Positions 52,293 to 60,634 of a DNA stretch of 64,000 nt are shown one piece after another. The stretch covers positions 1 through 64,000 of the forward strand of contig NZ_AUFW01000017.1 of assembly GCF_000426705.1 (NCBI RefSeq). Reading direction: 5' to 3'. The notes under the pieces are model-generated. The model searched no databases, was not told the DNA's origin, and saw nothing but the letters and a program-made list of their open reading frames with translations. A program made the translations under genes and the position numbers. The stretch is from Spirochaeta cellobiosiphila DSM 17781. Its GTDB lineage: Bacteria; Spirochaetota; Spirochaetia; DSM-17781. The stretch's first letter is position 1, and each line of letters starts with the position of its first letter.

Positions 52293-52790
52293 ATGGCAAA
52301 GATTGGGATTTTTTATGGTTCTACAACAGGAAATACAGAAACAGTTGCAGAAAAAATAAAAGAACTTTTAGCAGAAGCTGACTTGCAGGACATTAGTGAT
52401 GCAAGTGTTAAAGACTTTTTAGATTATGACATCCTTCTCCTGGGATCCTCAACTTGGGGAATGGGTGATCTACAAGATGATTGGGAAATAAAAATAAATG
52501 AACTAGCAAAACTAGATTTAACAGGAAAGAAAATAGCTTTCTTCGGAACGGGTGATCAAGAAGGCTATCCAGACACCTTTGTAGATTCTCTTGGAATTAT
52601 ATATGAAGCTATCCAATCTACGGGAGCTTCTTTCCTAGGAATGGTGGGTCCTGAAGGATACAATTTTGATGAGTCTAAAGCTCTGGTTGATGGCAAGTTT
52701 ATCGGTCTTCCTATAGATGAGGACAATCAATCAGACAAGACACAAGAACGAGTAGAAGAATGGGTGGGTTCCCTTAAAGCCCAAATGTAG
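52293..52790 (+). CDS. Flavodoxin
   Basis: A 165-residue long-chain flavodoxin that carries electrons through FMN and often replaces ferredoxin when iron is short. Seen: the phosphate loop GIFYGSTTGNTETVAEKI (about 5-22), the aromatic-flanked LLLGSSTWGMGDLQDDW (about 49-65) and FFGTGDQEGYPDTF (about 84-97). AAAGGA precedes the ATG. A stem-loop and a DUF2023 gene follow, and the Feo iron uptake operon is 670 bases downstream, consistent with an iron-limitation response. Confidence 0.93.
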   Translation: MAKIGIFYGSTTGNTETVAEKIKELLAEADLQDISDASVKDFLDYDILLLGSSTWGMGDLQDDWEIKINELAKLDLTGKKIAFFGTGDQEGYPDTFVDSLGIIYEAIQSTGASFLGMVGPEGYNFDESKALVDGKFIGLPIDEDNQSDKTQERVEEWVGSLKAQM

Positions 52791-52818
52791 TCACACACAC
52801 TTTTCTATTGTTTTATAC

Positions 52819-52848
52819 GGGCCTGCAGGTTTGTCCACCTGTAGGCCC
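52819..52848 (+). terminator. Strong stem-loop between flavodoxin and DUF2023 genes
   Basis: Twelve-base arms gggcctgcaggt (52819-52830) and acctgtaggccc (52837-52848) with one mismatch. The following ttccctct is weakly T-rich. It may terminate partly or set a ratio between the two genes. Confidence 0.6.
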
Positions 52849-52867
52849 TTCCCTCTAGGAGATGAAG

Positions 52868-53203
52868 ATGAAAATACTATGTCACCACATTTATGAACTT
52901 CAAAAAGGTCTACGTAATCTCGTCCTTCATACAATTCACAAAAAAGAATTGGAGAAATCTATTCAAAAGTTGGAGAACTCACATATGGCTTATGTCATAC
53001 AGGAAGTTACTCCCTCTAGATATAATCTCTTTTTTGGAGAATCGGAATGTGTTGAACTTATCAGTCAATTCATCCACAAACCACTAAACGAGTTCACAAA
53101 TGAAGAGGACTTTATTCTGGGGACACTCTTAGGATATAGCAGAATGGAACAGTGCAAACGTTATCTAAAACGTAGTACAACAAAAGAGGAAGTTTGCGCT
53201 TAA
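52868..53203 (+). CDS. DUF2023 family protein
   Basis: A 111-residue protein. Seen: LCHHIYELQKGLRNLVLHTI at the start, NLFFGESECVELISQF in the middle and EDFILGTLLGYSRMEQCKRYL near the end, which I recognise as the DUF2023 pattern. Family members are often encoded beside flavodoxin; the function is unknown. The ATG at 52868 is preferred to 52862: AGGAG (52857-52861) is 6 bases before it. Being paired with flavodoxin, it could be a redox or iron-linked partner. Confidence 0.75.
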   Translation: MKILCHHIYELQKGLRNLVLHTIHKKELEKSIQKLENSHMAYVIQEVTPSRYNLFFGESECVELISQFIHKPLNEFTNEEDFILGTLLGYSRMEQCKRYLKRSTTKEEVCA

Positions 53204-53229
53204 TTTATCCATATAAATGAAAATTAGCC

Positions 53230-53259
53230 TTGACTAATATCTTTAAGGCTATCTACTAT
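53230..53259 (+). promoter_or_regulatory. Putative promoter of the feo operon
   Basis: TTGACT (53230-53235), an 18-base spacer and TACTAT (53254-53259). It would give a leader of nearly 200 bases before feoA. The string ttgactaata recurs at 53323-53332. Confidence 0.5.
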
Positions 53260-53277
53260 GGGAGGACAGTGTTAATG

Positions 53278-53292
53278 TTAGTTAATAACTAA
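53278..53292. promoter_or_regulatory. Palindrome in the feo leader
   Basis: TTAGTTA-a-TAACTAA is a perfect 7-1-7 inverted repeat about 19 bases after the putative -10 box. Position and symmetry suit a metal-responsive repressor of the Fur or DtxR class, but neither consensus matches exactly. Confidence 0.5.
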
Positions 53293-53350
53293 TTATCGTC
53301 AGGCAATAACCGTTATTTGATACTTGACTAATAGCATGTGAGAACGTATT

Positions 53351-53421
53351 GATCTTCTAATATTATAAGGATTAATATGACTTAAGATAAAAGGTCTGTA
53401 ACTACTAATATTAGGAAGATC
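53351..53421 (+). promoter_or_regulatory. Long-range stem in the feo leader
   Basis: gatcttctaatatta (53351-53365) pairs with taatattaggaagatc (53406-53421), 15 pairs with a single bulged G, around a 40-base loop. It ends 38 bases before the feoA start. It could be a riboswitch-like or attenuator structure; no known riboswitch motif was recognised. Confidence 0.5.
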
Positions 53422-53459
53422 TAAGTAAGTAAAGGATTACTACTTCAAGGAGATCTATT

Positions 53460-53705
53460 ATGAACAATACAAAAGCACCAGAATTTCCATTACTATTTGC
53501 CCAGGATAATGATGAATTAATCATCAGTAATCTAAGAGGTGGTGGAGAATTTAAAGAAAAATGTATTAGCCAAGCATTGATTCCCGGTCAGACAATAAAA
53601 ATGATACGAAAGGCAGGAGAAGGTCCCTGTCTTGTAATGGTCAACAATACTAGGGTTATGATTAGCCACGGAATGTTGAATCGTATCATGGTTCAGCCTA
53701 ACTAA
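53460..53705 (+). CDS. feoA: FeoA family protein (first copy)
   Basis: An 81-residue SH3-like cytoplasmic protein. Seen: ELIISNLRGGGEFKEKCISQALIPGQTIKMI, where the usual short LRGG-G and L-x-PG-x-x-I pattern of FeoA is kept, and VMVNNTRVMISHGMLNRIMV at the end. FeoA helps the FeoB ferrous-iron permease. AAGGAG precedes the ATG. A second feoA and feoB follow. Confidence 0.88.
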   Translation: MNNTKAPEFPLLFAQDNDELIISNLRGGGEFKEKCISQALIPGQTIKMIRKAGEGPCLVMVNNTRVMISHGMLNRIMVQPN

Positions 53706-53767
53706 CATAATACTACTGAATAAATTTTTTATTACTCACACAGAACCATCAATTCAGGAGGCAGGGA

Positions 53768-54007
53768 ATGGCGACCATTCAAGATCTCCACGTAGGAGAT
53801 AAAGTCGTGATAAGCGGCTATGAAAAAGATAACCCCACTTATCGCCAAAAATTATTATCCATGGGCTTAACACGTGGAACAGAGGTAGAACTGACAAAGG
53901 TAGCCCCTATGGGTGATCCAGTAGAAATTCTCGTGAGAGGGTTTAAATTATCACTTCGTAAGGAAGAAGCACAAATACTCAAATTTGAAGAGGTCAGCCA
54001 TGAGTAA
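53768..54007 (+). CDS. feoA: FeoA family protein (second copy)
   Basis: A 79-residue FeoA. Seen: ATIQDLHVGDKVVISGY, RQKLLSMGLTRGTEVELTKVAPMGDP (in one run, about 27-52) and ILVRGFKLSLRKEEAQIL, the classical pattern. AGGAGG precedes the ATG. The feoB ATG at 54000 lies inside its end, so the two are translationally coupled. Two different FeoA copies in one operon are common in anaerobes. Confidence 0.93.
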   Translation: MATIQDLHVGDKVVISGYEKDNPTYRQKLLSMGLTRGTEVELTKVAPMGDPVEILVRGFKLSLRKEEAQILKFEEVSHE

Positions 54008-56291
54008 GACAATCGCACTAGTTGGCAATCCGAACTGTGGTAAAACGACCTTATTCAACGGTTTAACTGGTGGTAAAATACGAACAGGAAACTGGCCTGG
54101 TGTTACCGTCGAGAAAAGAGAAGGACATTTTACTTATGGTGAAGATAAAGTAACTGTAGTGGATCTTCCGGGAATCTATTCCTTCTCTGCCCAGTCTGAA
54201 GATGAAAAAGCAGCGAGAGATTATGCGCTTAGTGGCGAACCTTCTATGATAGTGAACATCATTGATGCCACAAACCTGGAAAGGAATCTCTACCTCACAA
54301 CACAACTTATTGAAATGAATGTGCCAGTATTCCTTGTGCTTAACATGATGGATATGGCTGAAAAGAATAAAATTCAAATAGATTTAAAAGAGCTTTCTAA
54401 GACTCTTTCTATACCTGTGATCGGCATATCTGCGGTTCAGAACAATGACATAAAAAATGTCAAAGAAGAAATACTCAAGGCACTTAAAAACACAAAAGTC
54501 TCAAACTCTTCTGTGGCTTATCCAAATGAACTAGAAGACAGCATCGCTAAGTTACAAAGTGGTCTAACTAAGACAGCCAAAGACTTAGGCGTTGATACAC
54601 GATGGGTGGCCATCAAAATTCTTGAAGATGATAGTTGGGTAATAGAAAAAACTATAGCCAATGAAGAGATCACGCATGAAGTTATCGATAAAGAAAAAAA
54701 TGAAATCGAATCAATTTTAGATGATTCCGTAGACATTATTGCAGCCGATGCCCGCTACGGCTTCATTCATGGTATCGCCAAACAATGTATTAAACGTTTA
54801 GAAAACAGACAATCCACAACAGATAAAATCGATAAGTGGGTCTTGAACAAGTTCCTTGGAATTCCTTTATTCCTAGGGGCTATGTACTTAATATTCTGGT
54901 TAACCATTACCGTAGGTGGAGCTTTCATTGACTTCTTTGATATCTTTTTTGGAACTATTTTTGTTGATGGCTTTGGCACTTTACTTACCAATATAGGTTC
55001 ACCTGAATGGCTCGTTGTTTTATTAGCTAATGGTATTGGTGGAGGTATTCAAACAGTATCAACCTTTATTCCAATAGTATTCATGATGTTCTTTATGCTT
55101 TCTCTGCTTGAAGATAGTGGTTATATGGCACGAGCAGCCTTTGTTATGGATAGATTCATGCGATTTATTGGCTTACCAGGTAAGTCCTTTGTTCCTTTAT
55201 TGGTTGGTTTCGGTTGTACTGTTCCTGCCGTAATGGCAACAAGAACTTTGGAAAATAAGAAAGATAGATTACTAACGATTTTCATGGCTCCCTTTATGTC
55301 CTGTGGTGCCAGGTTACCTGTATATGCATTATTCGTGGCGGCCTTTTTTCCTAAGAATGGCGGTTTAATTGTATTCTCTATCTATGTAGCAGGTATTATC
55401 TTTGCTGTACTGACTGGTTTACTAATGAAGAATACTTTATTTAGAGGAGAAGCTTCCTACTTTGTTATGGAACTCCCCCCCTATCACGCACCTAGACTAA
55501 AGCATATTATTATTCATACCTGGGATAGGTTAAAATCTTTTGTTTTACGATCTGGAAAAGCCATTATAATCGTCGTTGCCATCTTGAGTTTACTTAATTC
55601 GATTAGTACAAAAGGTACTTTTGGTAATGAAGATAGTGAAGACTCGCTTTTGGCTGCCATTGGTAAAACGATCACACCTGTGTTCACACCTATGGGAATT
55701 GAAAAAGAAAACTGGCCTGCTACAGTAGGACTTTTTACAGGACTATTTGCTAAAGAAGCAGTAGTAGGAACATTGAACTCTCTATATGGACAGCTAGCAG
55801 CCATCGAATCTGGTGAAGAAGAAGAGGAGTTTGACTTCTGGGCGGGAATCAGTGATGCCTTCTTGTCCATACCTGATGCACTATCCGGTATATGGACAGC
55901 CATTGCAGATCCTCTAGGATTAGGTGTTCTTTCAGAATCAGACGAAACAGCGCTTGCTAATGAGATTGGTGCAGATTCTGGGTTATTCCAGCAAATGCAA
56001 AAGTATTTTTCAAAAGGTCCAAATCAAGCTTATGCTTACCTTTTGTTTATTTTACTCTACTTCCCTTGTGTTGCGGCCTTTGGTGCTGTATGGAAAGAAG
56101 CAGGCCCCTTCCTTGGTTCGTTAAACGCTGCATATTTAACCCTATTAGGTTGGATAGTCTCAGTCACATACTACCAAGTCACAGTAGGACATAATCTTAT
56201 AATGATTGGCGTTGCCATGCTGCTATTGGCCTTCATCATAGTTGGTTTGTATATTCTAGGAAGAAAAGAGAACAAAGCCTTAGTCCAATAA
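54000..56291 (+). CDS. feoB: Ferrous iron transporter FeoB
   Basis: A 763-residue inner-membrane iron permease. Seen: N-terminal G domain with GNPNCGKTTLFNGLTG (G1, about 8-23), TVEKREG (G2), VVDLPGIYSF (G3, about 54-63) and LNMMDMAEKN (G4, about 115-124), then a helical GDI region and two Gate domains: PGKSFVPLLVGFGCTVPAVMATRTL (in two adjoining motifs, near 395-420) and AKEAVVGTLNSLYGQL. Together with FeoA it imports Fe(II) under anoxic conditions. The ATG at 54000 overlaps feoA (GAGG upstream), so the longer frame from 53985 is not used. Confidence 0.96.
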   Translation: MSKTIALVGNPNCGKTTLFNGLTGGKIRTGNWPGVTVEKREGHFTYGEDKVTVVDLPGIYSFSAQSEDEKAARDYALSGEPSMIVNIIDATNLERNLYLTTQLIEMNVPVFLVLNMMDMAEKNKIQIDLKELSKTLSIPVIGISAVQNNDIKNVKEEILKALKNTKVSNSSVAYPNELEDSIAKLQSGLTKTAKDLGVDTRWVAIKILEDDSWVIEKTIANEEITHEVIDKEKNEIESILDDSVDIIAADARYGFIHGIAKQCIKRLENRQSTTDKIDKWVLNKFLGIPLFLGAMYLIFWLTITVGGAFIDFFDIFFGTIFVDGFGTLLTNIGSPEWLVVLLANGIGGGIQTVSTFIPIVFMMFFMLSLLEDSGYMARAAFVMDRFMRFIGLPGKSFVPLLVGFGCTVPAVMATRTLENKKDRLLTIFMAPFMSCGARLPVYALFVAAFFPKNGGLIVFSIYVAGIIFAVLTGLLMKNTLFRGEASYFVMELPPYHAPRLKHIIIHTWDRLKSFVLRSGKAIIIVVAILSLLNSISTKGTFGNEDSEDSLLAAIGKTITPVFTPMGIEKENWPATVGLFTGLFAKEAVVGTLNSLYGQLAAIESGEEEEEFDFWAGISDAFLSIPDALSGIWTAIADPLGLGVLSESDETALANEIGADSGLFQQMQKYFSKGPNQAYAYLLFILLYFPCVAAFGAVWKEAGPFLGSLNAAYLTLLGWIVSVTYYQVTVGHNLIMIGVAMLLLAFIIVGLYILGRKENKALVQ

Positions 56292-56302
56292 GGAGAATAA
56301 TT

Positions 56303-56530
56303 ATGTTAGTGAAAGAAGTAAGAAGTTTCCTAAGAGATCATAAAGAAGCCTCTCTATTACAAATCGTGGGAATGCTGAAAGAAGATAAAGAGATGGTTAG
56401 ATTATCCCTTCATTTACTACAACAACGCCATCTTGTTGAGGAATATAAAGTTCCCCTTCCCTGTAAAAGCTGTAATTGTGGATCTTCTTGCGATGAGAAG
56501 GATTCTGTCTACTATAAGTGGGTAGGATGA
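56303..56530 (+). CDS. feoC: FeoC-like winged-helix protein
   Basis: A 75-residue protein. Residues 1-50 fit a small winged helix (VKEVRSFLRDHKEASLLQIV, MVRLSLHLLQQRHLVEEYK) and residues about 55-65 carry the cysteine cluster CKSCNCGSSC that in FeoC may bind an iron-sulphur cluster. It closes the feo operon; AAGGAG precedes the ATG. FeoC is thought to protect FeoB from proteolysis or sense iron. Confidence 0.85.
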   Translation: MLVKEVRSFLRDHKEASLLQIVGMLKEDKEMVRLSLHLLQQRHLVEEYKVPLPCKSCNCGSSCDEKDSVYYKWVG

Positions 56531-56569
56531 ATAAACTGACTTAATATTCTTAATTTTATATAAGGAAAA

Positions 56570-56598
56570 CCCATTAGGCTGCTACCTAATGGGTTTTT
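56570..56598 (+). terminator. Bidirectional terminator of the feo operon
   Basis: Nine-base arms cccattagg (56570-56578) and cctaatggg (56585-56593), with five T after it and four A before it. It can stop both the feo operon and the convergent nucleotidase gene. Confidence 0.9.
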
Positions 56599-56623
56599 AT
56601 TTTAAGGATTTTATTCCACTTAA

Positions 56624-58426
56624 TTACTTATTAGGAATATAAGACTTCATAGGGAACTCCTCCTTGGATAGCTTAGATAAATCATTACCTGCACTTTCTA
56701 GTTCCCTGGCATATTTGATAAAGCTTAAAGCATAATCAGTCATAGTATCGTATCCATTACCACGTTCATCTTGAACAGTCTTGAATGTAACATAACCGTC
56801 TTTACCACTTGCGATATAATCATTTGTCAAAACAACATAAAAGCTGTCCATTTCTATAGGACTCCAAACGCCAGTTTTTCTGTCCAAGATTTCCATATTA
56901 TTGATTCGACTATACGCGTCCTTAGTAGCATCAACATCATAGCGAATACCATAAGCATAAGGGAAACTTCCTGTTGACCCATTATCCAAAGCATTGGATA
57001 GAGCATCTTCCATGACTTGAACGATTTCGGCACCGGTCATATTTATCTCATACATAGTATTAGAGAAAGGTAGTAATTCATATGCTTCCTTCATCGTTAA
57101 ATCACCAGCAGGAATACTGATCCGTACACCACCACCATTCTGAATGGACAGATCTGCTTTGGGGTCTATCTCATAGAAAGCTTTGGCTACGATAGGAGCA
57201 ATATCAGATCCCAAAGGTAAGACATAACCATCTCGTCCATCGCCAGGTATACGATTATGACCAAGGTTCTCACTAACTGAAGCTATCACTTCCATTTCAG
57301 CTTCCCCTTTCATATCATTGTATCCTTTGATAATACCTTCAATACTAGGATCAGGAGATACAATGGTGAATATACCTGAAGCCTCTACTGTTTCCTGTAA
57401 TTTCGCCAGTTCATCACCATTTACCTCTACGAATTGAGGGTTCCCTTTATCATCATTATTACCAGAATCAACCTTTAATTCAGCACTGACTGGTATATAA
57501 GGATGACCAGAAGCAGAAGTTACAATGTCACCTTCAAAAGTCACATCAAGAGCTCCTAACATTTTACCATATTCCCAAGCTTGAACGATATAGACAGGAT
57601 CACCATTCTTTGAGGTCGTTACTGTTGGATAGGAACCTTCAGAAACAAGACCATAAGAATCAAGCTCGCCTAATTTGGTGTGAGAATCTCCAGAAACAAT
57701 AACATCAACATCTGTGACAAGAGGAGCCCAAGCACTTACCTTTTCATAAGTATCATGTGCCAGTACAATGATTTTTTTAATCTTCTTTTTCTTAAGAACA
57801 TCAACATACTTCTGAACAGTTTTTGCTTCTTCATGGAATTGTATCTCATCACTAGGACTTGAAGATTCTTTAGTCTTTTGTGCAATAGTAAGTCCAATAA
57901 TCCCAATCTTCTGACCATCAAATTCTTTAATAATATAAGGGGAAAATAATCCATCAAGGACATTACCTTTATCAGGTACTACATTAGCACTGATGACTGG
58001 AAAATCAAATTTCTGGATTAGCTCTGCTAAAAATTCATCACCCAAATCAAACTCATGGTTACCAATCGATAGAGCCTCAAAGCCCATGGCATTAAGAACA
58101 TCAGCTTCTGCGTTCCCATTAAAAAAAGTAAAATAGGTTGTACCCATTATGGCATCACCAGCATGTAACGTAAGAACATTTTCTCTTTCAGAACGTAGTT
58201 CATTAAGAATGGTACTGATTTCAGCCATTCCTCCTATTTGAGCTCGAACAGTACCAATCTCATCAAAAGTAAGATCCTGTTGGATACTTTCAAAATGGGA
58301 ATGGGTATCATTCATATGTAAGATACGAATATCCAGGGGGGCTGTGTTATTAGAATCATTAGCACAAGAGGCTAATAAAACTACAACAGCTAAAATAGTC
58401 AATGGAAAGAATTTCTTCATTGGCAT
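56624..58426 (-). CDS. 5'-nucleotidase/UshA family lipoprotein
   Basis: A 600-residue exported metallophosphoesterase. Seen: signal peptide with lipobox VLLASCAND (Cys near 21), metal site ILHMNDTHSHFE (about 35-46), HAGDAIMGTTYFTFFNG (about 92-108), SIGNHEFDLGDE (about 119-130) and VIVSGDSHTKLGE, then a C-terminal 5_nucleotid_C domain (about 370-560) with SIQNGGGVRISIPAGDLT. It would release phosphate from extracellular nucleotides, feeding nucleoside uptake. The ATG at 58426 has AAGGAG 7 bases upstream. Convergent with the feo operon. Confidence 0.92.
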   Translation of the reverse strand: MPMKKFFPLTILAVVVLLASCANDSNNTAPLDIRILHMNDTHSHFESIQQDLTFDEIGTVRAQIGGMAEISTILNELRSERENVLTLHAGDAIMGTTYFTFFNGNAEADVLNAMGFEALSIGNHEFDLGDEFLAELIQKFDFPVISANVVPDKGNVLDGLFSPYIIKEFDGQKIGIIGLTIAQKTKESSSPSDEIQFHEEAKTVQKYVDVLKKKKIKKIIVLAHDTYEKVSAWAPLVTDVDVIVSGDSHTKLGELDSYGLVSEGSYPTVTTSKNGDPVYIVQAWEYGKMLGALDVTFEGDIVTSASGHPYIPVSAELKVDSGNNDDKGNPQFVEVNGDELAKLQETVEASGIFTIVSPDPSIEGIIKGYNDMKGEAEMEVIASVSENLGHNRIPGDGRDGYVLPLGSDIAPIVAKAFYEIDPKADLSIQNGGGVRISIPAGDLTMKEAYELLPFSNTMYEINMTGAEIVQVMEDALSNALDNGSTGSFPYAYGIRYDVDATKDAYSRINNMEILDRKTGVWSPIEMDSFYVVLTNDYIASGKDGYVTFKTVQDERGNGYDTMTDYALSFIKYARELESAGNDLSKLSKEEFPMKSYIPNK

Positions 58427-58501
58427 TTAAATTCTCCTTGTTTAGTGTTATCTCAAGGATGATCCAAGTACCCTTTTAATTGCAATAGAATCTAATAATT
58501 T

Positions 58502-59332
58502 TTATGGAGTATGTCTGTAATATCGAGGAGGATGTCCGGTCACTTCTTTAAAAACTTTACCAAAATGGGTGATACTTCCAAAACCTACCTCTGAGGCTAC
58601 ATCTATAATTTTATTTTTTTTGTTTTTAAGTAGTTTTTTGGCTTCACTTACCCTCAAACAATTTAAATACTCCACAAAATTATAATTTGTTACCTCTTTA
58701 AATATTTTACTCAGGTAAGGTGAACTAAGATAAAATTTATCCGCAATCATTTGCAGGTTCAATTCATTCTGATAATTCTGTTGAAGATAACCTAGGATTC
58801 TAGCGACCTTCTCCTGTTTTGGACTAAGCTGACAATTCTTTAATTCCCTATTATGATCATAAGAACGGCCTATGATAATGATCATCCTCATTAAAAATGA
58901 TGTCATCATAACAGAATATCCCCATTCCTGATGATGCCCTTCAAACAGGGTATGACGCAATAGAAAACCTACATCTTCCTGCTCCTTGAGAGGCAGCTGT
59001 AAATGGAACTTATCCTTTTGCCCCCAAGCTTCTAAACATTCTGTACAGCCTGTCCTTTTCAGAAACCCTTCTGTTACATATACGAGCAAACAATCACACT
59101 CAGAACTATTGTTAATGGTTGCTGTATGCAACACATGAGGTCCAATGAAAATAAAGTCTCCCTTCTTAGCCTGAAAAATGCGATCTCCAACTAAGAAATC
59201 CCTTTCTCCTTCTGTTATGTAAAGAATCTCATAAAAACTATGCTCATGTTTAGGTTGGGAAGCAGAAAGTCTACGAGAAGAGATATAGAAATCAACTTGA
59301 CCTTTATTAAATAAGGAGCGTTCAAAATTCAT
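58502..59332 (-). CDS. AraC family transcriptional regulator with cupin sensor
   Basis: A 276-residue regulator. Residues about 15-95 are a cupin-like sensor (HEHSFYEILYITEGERDFLV, GDFIFIGPHVLHTA); residues about 175-275 hold two AraC helix-turn-helix motifs (LQMIADKFYLSSPYLSKIFKE and IIDVASEVGFGSITHFGKVFK with GHPPRYYR). Such proteins often sense sugars. There is no Shine-Dalgarno; the promoter abuts the ATG. It is divergent from the toroid-protein gene at 59582, a possible target. Confidence 0.92.
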   Translation of the reverse strand: MNFERSLFNKGQVDFYISSRRLSASQPKHEHSFYEILYITEGERDFLVGDRIFQAKKGDFIFIGPHVLHTATINNSSECDCLLVYVTEGFLKRTGCTECLEAWGQKDKFHLQLPLKEQEDVGFLLRHTLFEGHHQEWGYSVMMTSFLMRMIIIIGRSYDHNRELKNCQLSPKQEKVARILGYLQQNYQNELNLQMIADKFYLSSPYLSKIFKEVTNYNFVEYLNCLRVSEAKKLLKNKKNKIIDVASEVGFGSITHFGKVFKEVTGHPPRYYRHTP

Positions 59333-59338
59333 AGTTTT

Positions 59339-59367
59339 ATATTAAAATATAAGAGCAATAGTGTAAA
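59339..59367 (-). promoter_or_regulatory. Promoter of the AraC gene, abutting its start
   Basis: On the minus strand TTTACA (59367-59362), a 17-base spacer and TAATAT (59344-59339) end 6 bases before the ATG at 59332. A leaderless message is predicted. Confidence 0.6.
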
Positions 59368-59430
59368 TCTATTAATAACTGATCAGATTTTTATAGAAAA
59401 CTAGTATATCTTGAGAACAACTTACTAATA

Positions 59431-59518
59431 TTACCGATCTGCGGTAACCCATGTCGATAGCCCTGGAGGTAAAGAAAAGTGTTCAAACCCGTTGCTTCCA
59501 GGGCTGACTTGTTTTTTT
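59431..59518 (+). ncRNA. Candidate attenuator leader or small RNA with terminator
   Basis: A small hairpin (ttaccg, 59431-59436, with cggtaa, 59442-59447) is followed by a larger one (agccctgga, 59459-59467, with tccagggct, 59497-59505) and then by a T-run (59512-59518). The structure ends 63 bases before the ATG of the gene at 59582. This is the plan of a riboswitch or attenuator with its terminator, or a short RNA ending in one. No known family motif was recognised. Confidence 0.45.
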
Positions 59519-59581
59519 ATCCTTTTCAAGGGGATACTATAACTTTTACCCTTTGAAAAACTCTCTCAGAGGTGGAATAAT

Positions 59582-60634
59582 ATGTATAAAGATCCTTTGT
59601 TTGGTAACTTTTTTCCTTGGTTAGCTTCTTTATATGATCCCGTTATAGGCGGATTTTACTACTCTAAAAGTGCAAAAGATTCTCCAGAGTTTAACCCGGA
59701 TATTGAATCTACAGCCCAAGCATTAGACATACTTACAAATGTAAAACTAATGGATTCGATGCCTGATGAAATGGTAAAAAAACTCATCCTTTTTTTTCAA
59801 CAAAAGCAATTAGATACAGGTTATTTTATTGATTCCCATAATGACATGAAGCAATATGATAGGATGGTAGCTCGTGCCTTAATGTATAGTTTGAAAAGTT
59901 TATACATTCTAGGAGGTAAACCTTTATATCCAACAGAGAGTCTAGTAACAAAGAATTTACCTCTTCATTTAAAAAGCTTGGATAGTTTAAAAACTTGGCT
60001 TGTTGAGCGACCTTGGGATAACCCTTGGATGGCTTGTGATAACATATCTGCCACTTCTGTATATTTTCAATTAATGGAACAACAAGATAAGAAAGAGTTC
60101 CTGAATTGTGTGATGCAATTCCTGGAAGAAAAACAGGATTCACAAACAGGTATGTGGGGAGAGGGACGCCCATACCTAAAAATATCTGGGGCGTTTAAAT
60201 TATCCTTGTTTTTTAAGAAATTAAACATACCCTTCCCTTTGGCAGACAGGGTATATGACTATATGAAATACACTTTGGTTAACGATACATCTGAAGACAT
60301 GTGTTGGACACGTAACGTTATGGATTTACTAGATGCCATCACTCCCCAACTAGGAGAGATACCTAAGAAAGACATAGATCTTATATTGAATATTACATGG
60401 AGGAACCTAAGACTATATTACAAAAAAGATGGAGGCTTCTCACGGCATATTCACAACTCTCTGGTTACCCCTAATAATGTACCCTTAGGCAAAGGATTAG
60501 AAGAAGGAGATATGAATGCTTCTACTCAGGCTATTAAAATTCAATATTTAACAAAAAAACTATTTCCTGCAGAAGCTGTAAAAAACATTGAAATATTACC
60601 CTCAGGATTTTATAAAAACATTTTGTCTATTTGA
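59582..60634 (+). CDS. Unknown protein, likely alpha/alpha-toroid fold
   Basis: A 350-residue soluble protein I cannot name. Seen: repeated helix pairs with recurring Q-x-D-x-G-F/Y or D-x-x-x-GGF motifs: SLYDPVIGGFYYSKS (about 17-31), QQKQLDTGYFIDSHND (about 72-87), EEKQDSQTGMWGEGRPYL (about 184-201) and YYKKDGGFSRHIHNSL (about 279-294). Such repeats are typical of the alpha/alpha toroids in prenyltransferase/terpene-cyclase-like proteins and some glycoside hydrolases. No DXDD or zinc site of true cyclases was seen. AGAGGTGG precedes the ATG. It lies behind a candidate attenuator and opposite an AraC-type regulator, which would suit sugar metabolism. Confidence 0.6.
   Translation: MYKDPLFGNFFPWLASLYDPVIGGFYYSKSAKDSPEFNPDIESTAQALDILTNVKLMDSMPDEMVKKLILFFQQKQLDTGYFIDSHNDMKQYDRMVARALMYSLKSLYILGGKPLYPTESLVTKNLPLHLKSLDSLKTWLVERPWDNPWMACDNISATSVYFQLMEQQDKKEFLNCVMQFLEEKQDSQTGMWGEGRPYLKISGAFKLSLFFKKLNIPFPLADRVYDYMKYTLVNDTSEDMCWTRNVMDLLDAITPQLGEIPKKDIDLILNITWRNLRLYYKKDGGFSRHIHNSLVTPNNVPLGKGLEEGDMNASTQAIKIQYLTKKLFPAEAVKNIEILPSGFYKNILSI

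Noticed and set aside
55514-55903. 129-codon minus-strand frame inside feoB
   Set aside because: It is opposite the conserved FeoB membrane region and has no features of its own.
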